Shown piece by piece: positions 26,807 to 35,804 of a stretch of DNA of 64,000 bases; within the stretch, counting starts at the first letter, position 1; each line of letters opens with the position of its first letter. Below the pieces are notes generated by a model, which had not been told where the DNA came from, searched no databases, and saw nothing but the letters and a program-made list of their open reading frames with translations. Position numbers and translations under genes: made by a program. The DNA lies in NCBI RefSeq assembly GCF_002863565.1, contig NZ_PGUW01000011.1:155947-219946 (forward strand), in the 5' to 3' direction. This DNA is from Bacillus sp. V5-8f. GTDB taxonomy: Bacteria; Bacillota; Bacilli; Bacillales; DSM-1321.

Positions 26807-28081
26807 TTGACAAGGATTCACTATGGGTGGGTTATCCTTGGGATAACCTTTTTTTCAATTATTGTCGCCGGAATTATCCGTTCTTCTTCAGGTGTATTTC
26901 TTGTACCGTTTGAAGAGGAATTCGGTTGGGACCGGGCGTTTATTTCCTTATCATTCGCTATAAGTCTAGTGATCTACGGTTTTTCCGGTCCCTTTATAGC
27001 TGCAATGTTTGAAAACGTAGGAGTTAAAAAAATGATGCTGCTTGCCATGTCGGTGCTGATGCTCGGTATCGGATTTACCTTTTTTATGGAATATTCCTGG
27101 CAATTGATCCTGATTTGGGGCATTATTTTCGGTTTGGGTTCCAGCGTATTTTTAACCGTCCTTAGCACTTATGTGGCTAATCGCTGGTTCGAAAAAAGAA
27201 GGGGCTTGGTAATAGGCATTCTCACGGCAAGTACGGCTACCGGCCAGTTGATATTTCTGCCTGTTCTTGCGTCGATCATTGAGAAATCTTCCTGGCGATG
27301 GGCAATGGGGCTAATCCTTGCTCTAAGCATTGTTATGATACCATTGATATTGGTATTTATGAAAAACCATCCAAAAGAGATAGGGCTTACGCGTTATGGC
27401 CAGATGTCGGCTGAAACGGAAGCAGCAGCTTTCCAAAAGAAGAACCCTATCCATAACGCGTTTACAGTCCTGAAAGAGGCTGTAAAGGTAAAGCAGTTTT
27501 GGCTCCTTGCAGGTAGTTTTTTTATTTGCGGGTTGTCGACGAGCGGCTTGATTGGCACGCATTTTATCCCTTTTTGTATCAGCTTCGGGATTCCTGAAGT
27601 GACCGCAGCCGGGTTAATTGCTTTTATGGGGATTTTTGATTTAATTGGGACAACGTTGTCAGGGTGGTTGTCGGACAGATACGACAATCGCTGGCTATTG
27701 TTTGGGTACTATGGGTTTCGGGGACTTTCCCTGCTATTGCTTCCATTTGCCCTGGCTGAAAACTCAACTTTCTTTTTAATCGTATTTGCCATTTTTTTCG
27801 GTTTGGACTGGATTGCAACAGTACCCCCGACAATCAATCTCGCCACTCAGGCGTTTGGAATAGAAAAAAGCGGCATTGTCTATGGATGGATTTTTGCAGC
27901 CCACCAGGCCGGGGCAGGAGTGGCAGCGTTTGGTGGCGGGCTCATTTATACGATTTGGAATTCATACCAGCTGGCTTTTATATTAGCAGGCGTTTTTTGC
28001 TTGCTCGGTGGCGCGTTTGTTTTAGGGATTAAAAAAAATCCAGGAATTGCAGGTGAACTGCCAAAAGAACAAGCGCTATAA
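26807..28081 (+). CDS. MFS transporter, monocarboxylate/oxalate-type
   Basis: 424-residue major facilitator protein with twelve hydrophobic segments. The start HYGWVILGITFFSIIVAGII and GVFLVPFEEEFGWDRAFIS are typical of the monocarboxylate porter and oxalate/formate exchanger branch. GWLSDRYDNR is the loop 8-9 motif. TTG start with AAAGGTGG eight bases before. Located behind the sulfite-oxidase-like gene on the same strand, with its own possible TATAAT-like -10 at about 26769; a terminator follows. The substrate cannot be told. Confidence 0.83.
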   Translation: MTRIHYGWVILGITFFSIIVAGIIRSSSGVFLVPFEEEFGWDRAFISLSFAISLVIYGFSGPFIAAMFENVGVKKMMLLAMSVLMLGIGFTFFMEYSWQLILIWGIIFGLGSSVFLTVLSTYVANRWFEKRRGLVIGILTASTATGQLIFLPVLASIIEKSSWRWAMGLILALSIVMIPLILVFMKNHPKEIGLTRYGQMSAETEAAAFQKKNPIHNAFTVLKEAVKVKQFWLLAGSFFICGLSTSGLIGTHFIPFCISFGIPEVTAAGLIAFMGIFDLIGTTLSGWLSDRYDNRWLLFGYYGFRGLSLLLLPFALAENSTFFLIVFAIFFGLDWIATVPPTINLATQAFGIEKSGIVYGWIFAAHQAGAGVAAFGGGLIYTIWNSYQLAFILAGVFCLLGGAFVLGIKKNPGIAGELPKEQAL

Positions 28082-28089
28082 TTAAACAA

Positions 28090-28127
28090 AAAGCTGTGCA
28101 GGATATAGAATCCACACAGCTTTCTTT
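28090..28127 (+). terminator. rho-independent terminator of the MFS gene
   Basis: AAAGCTGTG pairs with CACAGCTTT around a 14-base loop, followed by CTTTCT. Confidence 0.8.
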
Positions 28128-28281
28128 CTAAATGAATATACGGAAAGTAGTGTAAAAGGTCCTTTTTATTTTCCGTAAAATTCACTATATTTTAACTATA
28201 CATATCTTGCTAAAGTACTAGAAGGGCTATAAACCTAATGGCTTATAAAATAGTCAAATTTGTAAAAGAAAGGAATATAGT

Positions 28282-28740
28282 ATGGACGGGAATTTTTTTG
28301 CTGACTATAAGAAGTTTATTGTACTGCCTGAAGAAGAAGTTAGTAAAGAAGAATATAATCCAAAGGATTATGCCTCATATTATATTCTTACAATATCACT
28401 TTATGATTCCCTGATCTCAAGCTGGAGAGAGGCTACAAAACACGAAATAGACATAGAAAAAAGTATTGAAACCGTATTGGAAGAGTTCAATCAAAGACAA
28501 AAAAAAGCATACCATCTCCAATTGCTGGAACTTGGCGATACGAAGCCTTATTTTATTTTGGCCCTGTCCTGTAAATCAAAATTTGAGGATGGGGAGACGG
28601 ATGCACGTATTTTCTATTTTATAGACAAGATGATTTCGAATTCCTTTTATGTCGGCCAAAGCTGGTACAAGCTGATCGGAGAAAAAGGCAGAGTGGAACG
28701 GAAACTGTTTTGTTATTCGTTTAGAGAATATCCTAAATAA
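28282..28740 (+). CDS. hypothetical protein, 152 residues
   Basis: Not a family I recognise. The protein is soluble, acidic in its first half and basic at the end (RVERKLFCYSFREYPK), without signal or membrane segments. ATG is preceded by GAAAGGAA, a fair ribosome binding site. Predicted helix-rich middle (ATKHEIDIEKSIETVLEEF). It stands alone between two terminators, so it is probably monocistronic. Composition and codon use look like its neighbours. Confidence 0.65.
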   Translation: MDGNFFADYKKFIVLPEEEVSKEEYNPKDYASYYILTISLYDSLISSWREATKHEIDIEKSIETVLEEFNQRQKKAYHLQLLELGDTKPYFILALSCKSKFEDGETDARIFYFIDKMISNSFYVGQSWYKLIGEKGRVERKLFCYSFREYPK

Positions 28741-28759
28741 ACGGGAAATGAGAATAAAA

Positions 28760-28786
28760 ATGCTGTGTCCAATATGAACACAGCAT
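28760..28786. terminator. bidirectional terminator between convergent genes
   Basis: ATGCTGTGT pairs with ACACAGCAT; A-rich sequence upstream gives a U-run on the opposite strand. It serves the gene ending at 28740 and the CAP gene ending at 28795. Confidence 0.75.
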
Positions 28787-28794
28787 AGACTCTA

Positions 28795-29943
28795 TTATTT
28801 CGCATAAAAATTTTCTGTATAATAAGGGCGGGAGTTGGAATCGAAGGCGACCCCGACTCCCAACAGTTCAAAGTCTTTTTGCAGGATATTTTTTCTATGC
28901 CCCATGGAGTTCATCAAGCCTTCGTGGGCAAAGACCGAACTAAATTGGCCGGTTGCAAGGTTTTCACCGGCAGTCATAAACCTTACCCCATCGTCCTCCA
29001 TGCGGTCAAATGGAGATTCTCCTTCAAGATTGGTATGGCTAAAATACTGGTTTTTTGCCATATCGGCACTGTGCTTGCGCGCTGTTTCTCTTACATGGGA
29101 ATCCCAATTGAGAATGCTAAGATTATGGTTAACTCTTGTAGCGTTTGTTAAGTCGAATAATTGATATTCAAACCCTTCCATGAGGGCTGGGCTGCCCGGT
29201 GAATAAAAGTCCCTCTTGTTATTCTCGAGATCCTCGCTAATCATTTGAATGGAGGTTACTGTGTTCTTTTGGTGCTTATCATAAAAAATGGTGGTATAAG
29301 TACCATCGATTCGAAATACATCATAATCCCTGTCTTCTTCAAATTGATAGTAGGCCATACCCTTGCGGATTTTCGCCAAAGGTTCGCCTAGCTGTGAAAG
29401 AACTGTTTCTTTAGGCGTGCCTCTTTTGATTCCTTTCGTGGATGCGATGAGGTCCTGGTTTGTATACAACCCTGCTACTTTATTATTCTTATCATAAGCA
29501 ACCATGAAGAAGTGCTGGTAGTTTTTGTGATAAGTACTCCACCTGACTCCGTACTCATTAACGGATGAACGTTTAGGGGCACCGGTTTTCTTTTCTACCT
29601 CAGCCTTTGTGTCACCAAGCCCTATATTGTACACTGTGAACACATCTTCTGTCGGTGTGGCAAGGTTTGGCCTTTCAAGTCTTTGCGACTCAACTTCCTG
29701 TTCCTCCTTAGGAAGTTGTTCAATCGCACTATCTATTTGTCCCACAAGCTGAACGAAACCATCTCGCAATGTATGAACTGCGTCCTCGAATTCCTGGCTT
29801 TGGGTAACGGATGTAATCTTAGATTCTATATTTTCTATAGATTGTTGAAGGTCCGTGTTATTGGCTGGTTTTCCAAATTCAGACCAGGAAACATAAATGA
29901 CAAACGATAATAATAGTAAAAGAAATAACCGCCTCAGGCTCAT
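28795..29943 (-). CDS. CAP/SCP-domain exported protein (YlbC-like)
   Basis: 382-residue protein with an N-terminal hydrophobic anchor or signal (about 5-22), a helical stalk (about 30-85), a CAP-associated N-terminal domain with two related repeats beginning IGLGDTKAEVEKKTGAP and IKRGTPKETVLSQLGEP (about 105-240), and a CAP domain (about 260-382) with HSADMAKNQYFSHTNLEG, AGENLA and MGHRKNIL, whose His and Glu form the conserved pocket. Architecture equals that of YlbC of B. subtilis. CAP proteins of Bacillaceae are secreted or membrane-tethered, and their activity is uncertain. Start ATG directly after CGGAGGAG. Confidence 0.85.
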   Translation of the reverse strand: MSLRRLFLLLLLSFVIYVSWSEFGKPANNTDLQQSIENIESKITSVTQSQEFEDAVHTLRDGFVQLVGQIDSAIEQLPKEEQEVESQRLERPNLATPTEDVFTVYNIGLGDTKAEVEKKTGAPKRSSVNEYGVRWSTYHKNYQHFFMVAYDKNNKVAGLYTNQDLIASTKGIKRGTPKETVLSQLGEPLAKIRKGMAYYQFEEDRDYDVFRIDGTYTTIFYDKHQKNTVTSIQMISEDLENNKRDFYSPGSPALMEGFEYQLFDLTNATRVNHNLSILNWDSHVRETARKHSADMAKNQYFSHTNLEGESPFDRMEDDGVRFMTAGENLATGQFSSVFAHEGLMNSMGHRKNILQKDFELLGVGVAFDSNSRPYYTENFYAK

Positions 29944-30079
29944 CTCCTCCGTTTCTACTCATATTCTACCCAAAATTGGGGGAATATAAAAAGTATATGT
30001 CTTCTCTAAGCTGCTGTATGTTCCCGCTTTTACCTTCCATTTTTGTAAAAAAAATTTGTGAATCGATAGAAAAAGATAT

Positions 30080-30220
30080 TCCCACCTGACTGCTCTAGCC
30101 CAGCCATCAGAGGAGATGGGAGAGATGGCAGCGAGAATGCTGTTTCAAATCCTGGAAAATGATTAGATGGTAGAAGGCCGGTTTATAACGGATGGTATTG
30201 TTGAAAGAATGCGGGTATAA
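30080..30220 (+). pseudogene. LacI-family regulator, C-terminal remnant
   Basis: The plus strand reads SHLTALAQPSEEMGEMAARM then LFQILEND, stop, and FITDGIVERMRV before a final stop. This matches the last 45 residues of LacI-type repressors, in which a segment of the form LTTVAQP-EMG-MAA is conserved. All upstream parts are gone and an in-frame stop is present. It lies 322 bases before an alpha-glucosidase gene, the natural place for that gene's regulator. Confidence 0.75.
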
Positions 30221-30542
30221 AGGAAAGTGACAACATTTTTTATGTGCGCATTTACGTAATTTGCGAAATTAGTAGTGTTTATGCCGTTTCCAATTCTTAT
30301 GCTTCCATTGGTTAATCAAACAAGTGCGGTTCGCCTCTTATATAATGGCTCTTGCTCCGATGAACATTGCCTATATTTCATCCAGAAATGAATCATCAGA
30401 GGGGTTATGAAGGGGTCGATTTAAAAAGCAAGGATAGGAAAAGATTGTTTATAAAATGTACAAGAGAAATTATCTGAAACAATTGCCTTTCCAGTGGCAC
30501 CTGGAATAAATTGTACTATACCATACGATCGGAGTGAGAGGG
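30221..30542. other. leader region of the second GH13 gene
   Basis: No gene is supported. There is no copy of the GGAACCGGTTCC operator here. GGAG at 30531-30534 is the ribosome binding site of the glucosidase. A promoter must lie here, but none matches the consensus well. Confidence 0.5.
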
Positions 30543-32231
30543 ATGACCAGAACCTGGTGGAAAGAATGCGTCATTTATCAAATTTACCCTAGAAGTTTCA
30601 AAGATTCTAACGGTGATGGAATTGGCGACTTGAATGGAATAAGAGAAAAGCTCCCTTATCTCAAGGAATTAGGGATCGATGTCATTTGGCTGTCCCCTGT
30701 ATACAAATCCCCGAATGATGACAATGGCTATGATATTTCTGATTATAGGGATATCATGGACGAATTCGGGACGATGGAAGATTTCGACAACATGCTTATT
30801 GAAGCCCATAACGACGGGATCAAAATCATGATGGATCTGGTTGTCAACCACTCGAGTGATGAGCATGCTTGGTTCCAGGAATCCCGAAAGTCCAAGGATA
30901 ATCCGTACCGAGACTACTATATCTGGAAAAAAGGCGTCAATGGGGAACCTCCAACCAATTGGGGGGCTGCATTTGGCGGTAGTGTTTGGGAATATGATGA
31001 ACAAACAGGTGAATATTACTTGCATTTATTCAGTAAAAAGCAACCCGACCTAAATTGGGAGAATCCAAAACTTCGCGCAGAAGTATACGACATGATGCGT
31101 TTCTGGCTTGATAAAGGGATTGACGGGTTCCGAATGGATGTCGTGAACTTCCTTTCAAAAGATACCAACTACCCACAGGGAGAGATCCGGGAAGGAATGA
31201 AGTATGGGGATGGCGGCCAGTATTTTATAAACGGGCCACGGATCCATGAATTTTTACAAGAAATGCATAAAGAAGCCCTGAGCAAATATGACACCATTAC
31301 TGTCGGAGAAATGCCTGGTGTAAACATCGAACAAGGCAGGCTATACACTGGGGAAAACAGAAACGAATTAAATATGGTGTTCCACTTTGAACATGTTGGT
31401 CTAGGTGATGGAAAATTTGGCAAGTGGGATCCAAACCCCTGGAAGCTCACAGATTTAAAGAGAATCTTCACAAAATGGCAAAAAGGATTGGAACATGATG
31501 GATGGAACAGTCTGTATTGGAGCAACCATGACCAGCCAAGGGCAATTTCGCGCTGGGGAAATGACTCGGAGGAATACAGGGTAGTTTCTGGAAAAATGAT
31601 TGCAACCTGTCTGCATATGATGCAGGGCTCTCCTTATATTTACCAAGGGGAAGAAATCGGAATGACAAATGTGAAATTTCCAAGTATTGACGACTACCGC
31701 GACATTGAAACGTTAAATGCGTACCGTGATTTAACTGGCGGATCATTGACTCACGAAGAAATCTTCAAGGGAATACATGAACGAGGCCGTGATAATGCCC
31801 GGACCCCGGTACAATGGGACGCAAGCAGCAATGCCGGATTTACCACAGGTACTCCTTGGATCAACGTTAACCCGAATTTTAATGATATCAATGCTGCAGC
31901 TGTGCTACATGATGAAAATTCCATATTCCATTATTACAAAAATCTAATTCAGCTTAGAAAGCAAAATGAAATCATTGTCTATGGAACCTACGATTTATTA
32001 CTGGAAGATGATGAACAGATTTATGCTTACACAAGGACACTCGGAGATGAAAAACTATTGGTCATCTGTAACTTCAGCTCAGATTCTCCAGTATTTACGT
32101 TACCTGACGGCGTTGAATTCTCTACAAAAGAATTGCTCATATCAAACTATAACGAGACCAGTGTCAATGATCCCATTGAACACATTACATTAAAACCTTA
32201 CGAAGCAAGGGTTTATCGTTTAATAAAATAA
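30543..32231 (+). CDS. GH13 alpha-glucosidase, oligo-1,6-glucosidase-like (2)
   Basis: Paralogue of the glucosidase at 12107, about 562 residues. Catalytic motifs are GFRMDVV (nucleophile Asp), TVGEMPG (acid/base Glu) and SNHDQPR (Asp); Val follows the nucleophile, again favouring alpha-1,6 linkages. The frame opens with a GTG at 30534, but that codon lies in the ribosome binding site GGAGTGAGAGG; the ATG at 30543 is at proper distance and aligns with the family start (TRTWWKECVIYQIYPRSFKD). It is monocistronic, without a transporter beside it, and only a LacI remnant upstream, so its original operon seems to have been lost. The repeat at 32235 follows at once. Confidence 0.88.
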   Translation: MTRTWWKECVIYQIYPRSFKDSNGDGIGDLNGIREKLPYLKELGIDVIWLSPVYKSPNDDNGYDISDYRDIMDEFGTMEDFDNMLIEAHNDGIKIMMDLVVNHSSDEHAWFQESRKSKDNPYRDYYIWKKGVNGEPPTNWGAAFGGSVWEYDEQTGEYYLHLFSKKQPDLNWENPKLRAEVYDMMRFWLDKGIDGFRMDVVNFLSKDTNYPQGEIREGMKYGDGGQYFINGPRIHEFLQEMHKEALSKYDTITVGEMPGVNIEQGRLYTGENRNELNMVFHFEHVGLGDGKFGKWDPNPWKLTDLKRIFTKWQKGLEHDGWNSLYWSNHDQPRAISRWGNDSEEYRVVSGKMIATCLHMMQGSPYIYQGEEIGMTNVKFPSIDDYRDIETLNAYRDLTGGSLTHEEIFKGIHERGRDNARTPVQWDASSNAGFTTGTPWINVNPNFNDINAAAVLHDENSIFHYYKNLIQLRKQNEIIVYGTYDLLLEDDEQIYAYTRTLGDEKLLVICNFSSDSPVFTLPDGVEFSTKELLISNYNETSVNDPIEHITLKPYEARVYRLIK

Positions 32232-32234
32232 AAC

Positions 32235-32286
32235 GGGGTCAGTCCCCCGACGCGTTAAAGTATTAACGCGATGGGGGACTGACCCC
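32235..32286. repeat. GGGGTCAGTCCCC inverted repeat pair
   Basis: GGGGTCAGTCCCCC at 32235-32248 and GGGGGACTGACCCC at 32273-32286, with the inner arms CGCGTTAA and TTAACGCG extending the hairpin. It lies between convergent genes three bases after the glucosidase stop codon. Confidence 0.87.
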
Positions 32287-32291
32287 TATCT

Positions 32292-32663
32292 TTATTGTAT
32301 GATACTAGCGCCTACGAGGGATTCCGGTGTCATTCCAAGGATTAATAGGCTTATATTTGCATATCCGGTTTCTCTAAAGTTATTCAATGTTTCCTTCAAA
32401 ACAGAGGCATCCATATCTTCCTTTAACTTTTGAACTTCTTTTTTATATAAGCGAAGCACAGAGCCTTGGACAAAATTCGGGGCACAATGGCTTGGGTCTT
32501 CATCCATTATTAAGCACCCCATATATTGATACTTGAATTGCAACGCACGTGTGAGGTTAACTACGTCCACCAATTTTTCAAAAAGGCCGGGATAGGAATT
32601 CTTAAGATTATCAATAGCTTGCTTGGTTTCTTTTAACTCGTCATGACTGGTTATCGTAATCAT
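32292..32663 (-). CDS. hypothetical protein, 123 residues
   Basis: Unrecognised small soluble protein, largely helical by composition, with the segments LKETKQAIDNLKNSYPGLFE and VQKLKEDMDASVLKETLNNF and a hydrophobic end (ANISLLILGMTPESLVGASI). The start ATG has AAAAGGAGGAAAAAAG on the minus strand, a strong ribosome binding site. It follows the thioesterase gene by 16 bases on the same strand, so the two probably form an operon. Function unknown. Confidence 0.65.
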   Translation of the reverse strand: MITITSHDELKETKQAIDNLKNSYPGLFEKLVDVVNLTRALQFKYQYMGCLIMDEDPSHCAPNFVQGSVLRLYKKEVQKLKEDMDASVLKETLNNFRETGYANISLLILGMTPESLVGASIIQ

Positions 32664-32679
32664 CTTTTTTCCTCCTTTT

Positions 32680-33198
32680 TTATTTATCCCAAGGTTTTTC
32701 CAGAGTAATATAGCGGGCTAATTCCTTACTCTTCTCTCTCCTGAATCTCCGCATTTCTGCTCTTTCTTTCCCTGTCTCATAGAGGAACTTTTCTTCCTCC
32801 GTTTCCGGGATCACTGCAGGAACTTCAACTGGGCGTTTATCCTCCCCAAGTGCTACAAAGGTTAGAAATGCCGTTGCGGCAATTCTGCGATCTCCCGTTA
32901 AAATATCTTCCGCAATTACTTTACAAAAAATTTCCATTGATGTTCTTCCTGTATATGTTACAAATGATTCCACACACACGGAATCACTTTGATGTATTGG
33001 ACATAAAAAATCTATTGAGTCAGTGGAAGCCGTTACACATTCCTTAACGCGGGAATGTCTTCTTGCTGATAGAGTAGCGGCGTCATCAAGCTTCTTCATT
33101 AAAACTCCACCAAAGAGAGTATTATAGTTATTCAAATCCACAGATAATACTTGAGCAGTATTAACAATGCGGCTGTCTTTAGTTTTCTTAGCTTCCAT
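32680..33198 (-). CDS. acyl-CoA thioesterase, hotdog fold (YkhA-like)
   Basis: Cytosolic acyl-CoA hydrolase of 172 residues. One hotdog domain is present with NYNTLFGGVLMKKLDDAATL (about 24-43), which holds the catalytic Asp of this family, and VCVESFVTYTGRTSMEIFCK. The C-terminal tail is basic and helical (KERAEMRRFRREKSKELA), as in YkhA of B. subtilis. The start ATG has AAAGGGGAGC upstream. It likely shares a transcript with the downstream 123-residue gene. Confidence 0.85.
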   Translation of the reverse strand: MEAKKTKDSRIVNTAQVLSVDLNNYNTLFGGVLMKKLDDAATLSARRHSRVKECVTASTDSIDFLCPIHQSDSVCVESFVTYTGRTSMEIFCKVIAEDILTGDRRIAATAFLTFVALGEDKRPVEVPAVIPETEEEKFLYETGKERAEMRRFRREKSKELARYITLEKPWDK

Positions 33199-33354
33199 TT
33201 CGAGCTCCCCTTTATGTGAATATCATGATGTATATAATGAAAACTCTATATCTAGTGTACGACCAAGGATTCTGTCAGTAAAATGGATAAAAATCATATG
33301 TTCCATAGACAATATCTATGTAAAGGTTTCCAATTGGCTATAGGACCATTCCGG

Positions 33355-33388
33355 TAAAAAAGACGGTCCCCGTAAAGAAGGACCGTCT
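33355..33388 (-). terminator. rho-independent terminator of the LysR gene
   Basis: AGACGGTCC (33361-33369) pairs with GGACCGTCT (33380-33388); on the minus strand the stem is followed by TTTTTT. Confidence 0.85.
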
Positions 33389-33398
33389 GCAAAAAACA

Positions 33399-34295
33399 TT
33401 ACGTATTAAAGTGTTCATTACTCAGTTTTTCTTTAGTGAACTGGAGCCATTCCCTTGCAGCATAGGAGAGGTATAGATCTTTACCCCATATAATGGCAAG
33501 GTTCCAGCTGATGGAAGGATTTTTGATCCTGACAGATTTGACTTCATCCGACAAATGATGGCAAATGCTTTCCGGTAAAAGAGATACACCAAGCTTTGCC
33601 GCAACCATATCGGTAATAAATGACCATTGGGAGGTCTCAGAAATAATATGAGGATCAAAGCCTGCGCGTTTACAAGAATCAATGATTCTATCGTGCAAAA
33701 CAAAATCTTTATTAAACAAGATAAACGATTCGTCTGCCAAATCCTCTAAATTCACTTCGGTACGGTTGGCAAATTGATGGGATGGATGCAGGATCAGATT
33801 GAAATCTTCTTCCATAAACGAAAAATGGTTAAACACCTCATTGTTGGTAGGAAGAACAATAACACCTAAATCCAGGAGATTATTCCCGACATATTCTTCT
33901 ACTTTTTTCGAACCGTGCTCGATTATTTCAAAAGTAATACCTGGATACTTTTCATGAAAGGAACCGACAATTTTAAGAAAGGATCGCGCATCGAATATTG
34001 GAGGCAATCCAATACGAATATGCCCTTTCTTTAACCCTAGAAGGCTGTCGAGCTCATTTTCCAGGTTATTGAAAGCTTTATCAATCAACTTTGCCTGCTC
34101 CAAAATGATTCGGCCTGCATCTGTCAGAACCAATTTTTTCCCAGACCGATCAAAAAGCGAAACTCCAAGCTCTGTCTCAAGGTTTTTAATCATTTTGCTA
34201 ATGGTTGGCTGGGTGATATATAAATGTTCGGCAGCGCGCGAAAAGCTATTAAATTTCGTTACTTCAATAAAATATTGTAAATGCTTGATATCCAA
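33399..34295 (-). CDS. LysR-family transcription regulator (CidR/YwbI-like)
   Basis: 298 residues. Winged helix-turn-helix at the N-terminus: FIEVTKFNSFSRAAEHLYIT followed by QPTISKMIKNLETELGVSLF, then a linker helix and a two-lobed effector domain from about 90 (GHIRIGLPPIFDARSFLKIV). The sequence pattern is that of the CidR/YwbI group, which responds to acetate and pyruvate overflow, but the target genes (cid/lrg) are not present here. TTG start with AGGTGGAAAGG. Divergent from the small IDEAL-motif gene at 34537. Assignment to LysR is firm; to CidR moderate. Confidence 0.83.
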   Translation of the reverse strand: MDIKHLQYFIEVTKFNSFSRAAEHLYITQPTISKMIKNLETELGVSLFDRSGKKLVLTDAGRIILEQAKLIDKAFNNLENELDSLLGLKKGHIRIGLPPIFDARSFLKIVGSFHEKYPGITFEIIEHGSKKVEEYVGNNLLDLGVIVLPTNNEVFNHFSFMEEDFNLILHPSHQFANRTEVNLEDLADESFILFNKDFVLHDRIIDSCKRAGFDPHIISETSQWSFITDMVAAKLGVSLLPESICHHLSDEVKSVRIKNPSISWNLAIIWGKDLYLSYAAREWLQFTKEKLSNEHFNT

Positions 34296-34536
34296 TGCCT
34301 TTCCACCTGCTTAATTAGAATTCTGGGTCACTGTATTTCTTATTATTAGCATAACGATTGGACATGTACCATAACAAAATCTTTATTTGTAAAAATCTTA
34401 ATAAGTATTAATAAAGTAAGTATTGTGTGTTTTCCACTTTTTAGAAAATGAAATTTGAAATGTTTTGTTATCTTTTTGTAAAAAGGGGTAAGTAGATAAT
34501 AAATAAAATCAAAATCAAAGAAAGCAGGGAAAAGAT

Positions 34537-34806
34537 ATGAATCCAGAATACAAATCGAGAAAGTTTTTAAAGGACCAGTATATTAAGTCAACATCTGAAT
34601 TAAAGGATACGGAAGACTTAAAAACCAAAAAAATCCTCGCTAACGAACATACAGAATATACAGCAGGGGCCAATCGAATCATCCAGAAAGTGCAGCAGCA
34701 ATATCTTCAAAATAAACGATACATGGAAATTGACAAGGCACTTGATGAAAGGGATAAAGAAAGATTTATTGCTTTGACATCTAAAGGATGGGAACGAGTT
34801 CTATAA
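34537..34806 (+). CDS. small protein with C-terminal IDEAL-like motif
   Basis: 89-residue, highly charged, helical protein. The end, MEIDKALDERDKERFIALTS, resembles the IDEAL motif found in several short Bacillaceae proteins, where the motif is thought to mediate protein binding. The rest (KSRKFLKDQYIKSTSELKDT and following) is low complexity and unrecognised. ATG with AAAGCAGGGAAAAG upstream. A strong terminator follows. Function unknown. Confidence 0.68.
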   Translation: MNPEYKSRKFLKDQYIKSTSELKDTEDLKTKKILANEHTEYTAGANRIIQKVQQQYLQNKRYMEIDKALDERDKERFIALTSKGWERVL

Positions 34807-34849
34807 AAAGAGGAAAAGATCACATGGGGACTAATGCTTTACTAAAAAC

Positions 34850-34906
34850 TTGTCCAGAGATACATGGTCAATTAATGGATGGCTGAGTACTCTGGACAAT
34901 CTTATT
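34850..34906 (+). terminator. rho-independent terminator
   Basis: TTGTCCAGAG (34850-34859) pairs with CTCTGGACAA (34890-34899) and is followed by TCTTATTTTT. The 30-base loop is long. Confidence 0.75.
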
Positions 34907-34926
34907 TTTGGTAGAGACTTCTTCTT

Positions 34927-35415
34927 TTACAGCATCAATTGATAATAAACGACATCTTGCCATTCACCAAACTTAAAGCCAACCTCTTTGATGCAACCTG
35001 CAAACTGAAATCCGAATTTTTCATGCAGTTTAATGCTGGTTTCATTCCCAACGGTAATCAAGCTTATTACAGTATGATATTTGAGCTCTCGGGCCCTTCT
35101 GAGAATTTCTGTCACTAGAGCAGTGCCTGCCCCTTTACCTTGATGTTTCTCTGTAAGATAAACCGACAACTCAACAGTACCGGCGTACGCTGCTTTCGGA
35201 TTGTATGGCGATATGCTGCAGTAGCCTGCCACTTCACCGTCTATTTCTGCGACAATCAGCGGGTAGTTTCCGCCATACTTCTCAAACCAGGCCTTTCGCT
35301 GCTCCAGGCTCTGTTCATCTAAATCAAAAGTTGCTGTCAGGTTATGGATCGCATAGTTATAGATTTCAAGCATTGCTGGAAGGTCCTCTATAACGGCTTC
35401 GCGAATATGTAACAT
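34927..35415 (-). CDS. GNAT N-acetyltransferase, phosphinothricin-acetyltransferase type (YwnH-like)
   Basis: 162-residue acetyl-CoA-dependent acetyltransferase. It shows IREAVIEDLPAMLEIYNYAI, FDLDEQSLEQRKAWFEKY (the acceptor-binding segment of this group), the acetyl-CoA loop in VYLTEKHQGKGAGTAL and a C-terminal HEKFGFQFAGCIKEVGFKFG. Members acetylate methionine sulfoximine, phosphinothricin or related small amines and protect glutamine synthetase. Length matches YwnH. Monocistronic, with its start at ATG after a GAGGGGGG tract. Confidence 0.83.
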   Translation of the reverse strand: MLHIREAVIEDLPAMLEIYNYAIHNLTATFDLDEQSLEQRKAWFEKYGGNYPLIVAEIDGEVAGYCSISPYNPKAAYAGTVELSVYLTEKHQGKGAGTALVTEILRRARELKYHTVISLITVGNETSIKLHEKFGFQFAGCIKEVGFKFGEWQDVVYYQLML

Positions 35416-35457
35416 CTTGTACCCCCCTCTAAAAAAACAAACCTTTGCCTAATCTTG

Positions 35458-35637
35458 CTATTTTAACTCTTCTAGTTGTGCATTGAGCTTCTTTAACTCC
35501 AACTCTATCTCATTAAGCTGCTTAAGCAGAGGGGATATATTACCACCTACTGATTCCATTCTTTCTAAATCACTCTGCAAACGTACATAATCCGCTTTTA
35601 AATCTTGTATTTTGTACTCTACCTCAGCTTTGTTCAT
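35458..35637 (-). CDS. SE1832-family small coiled-coil protein
   Basis: 59-residue helical protein, MNKAEVEYKIQDLKADYVRL then QSDLERMESVGG, matching the conserved SE1832 family of Firmicutes, whose role is unknown. The frame is open to 35679, but the ATG at 35637 has ATGAGGTGAAAAAC upstream and agrees with the family start. Heptad-like leucines suggest a coiled coil. Confidence 0.8.
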   Translation of the reverse strand: MNKAEVEYKIQDLKADYVRLQSDLERMESVGGNISPLLKQLNEIELELKKLNAQLEELK

Positions 35638-35804
35638 GTTTTTCACCTCATTATTCATTACACCATAAAAATGAATCATTCTACTACAAAAATATTATGA
35701 ATGTAAAATTTAAGATTTCAGTATTAGTTATTAGGATACTTTTCTCCCAAAAAAGCTATGGACTGGTTGATCAAATCTTTCATTTGATTCATTCTATTTT
35801 TGGT

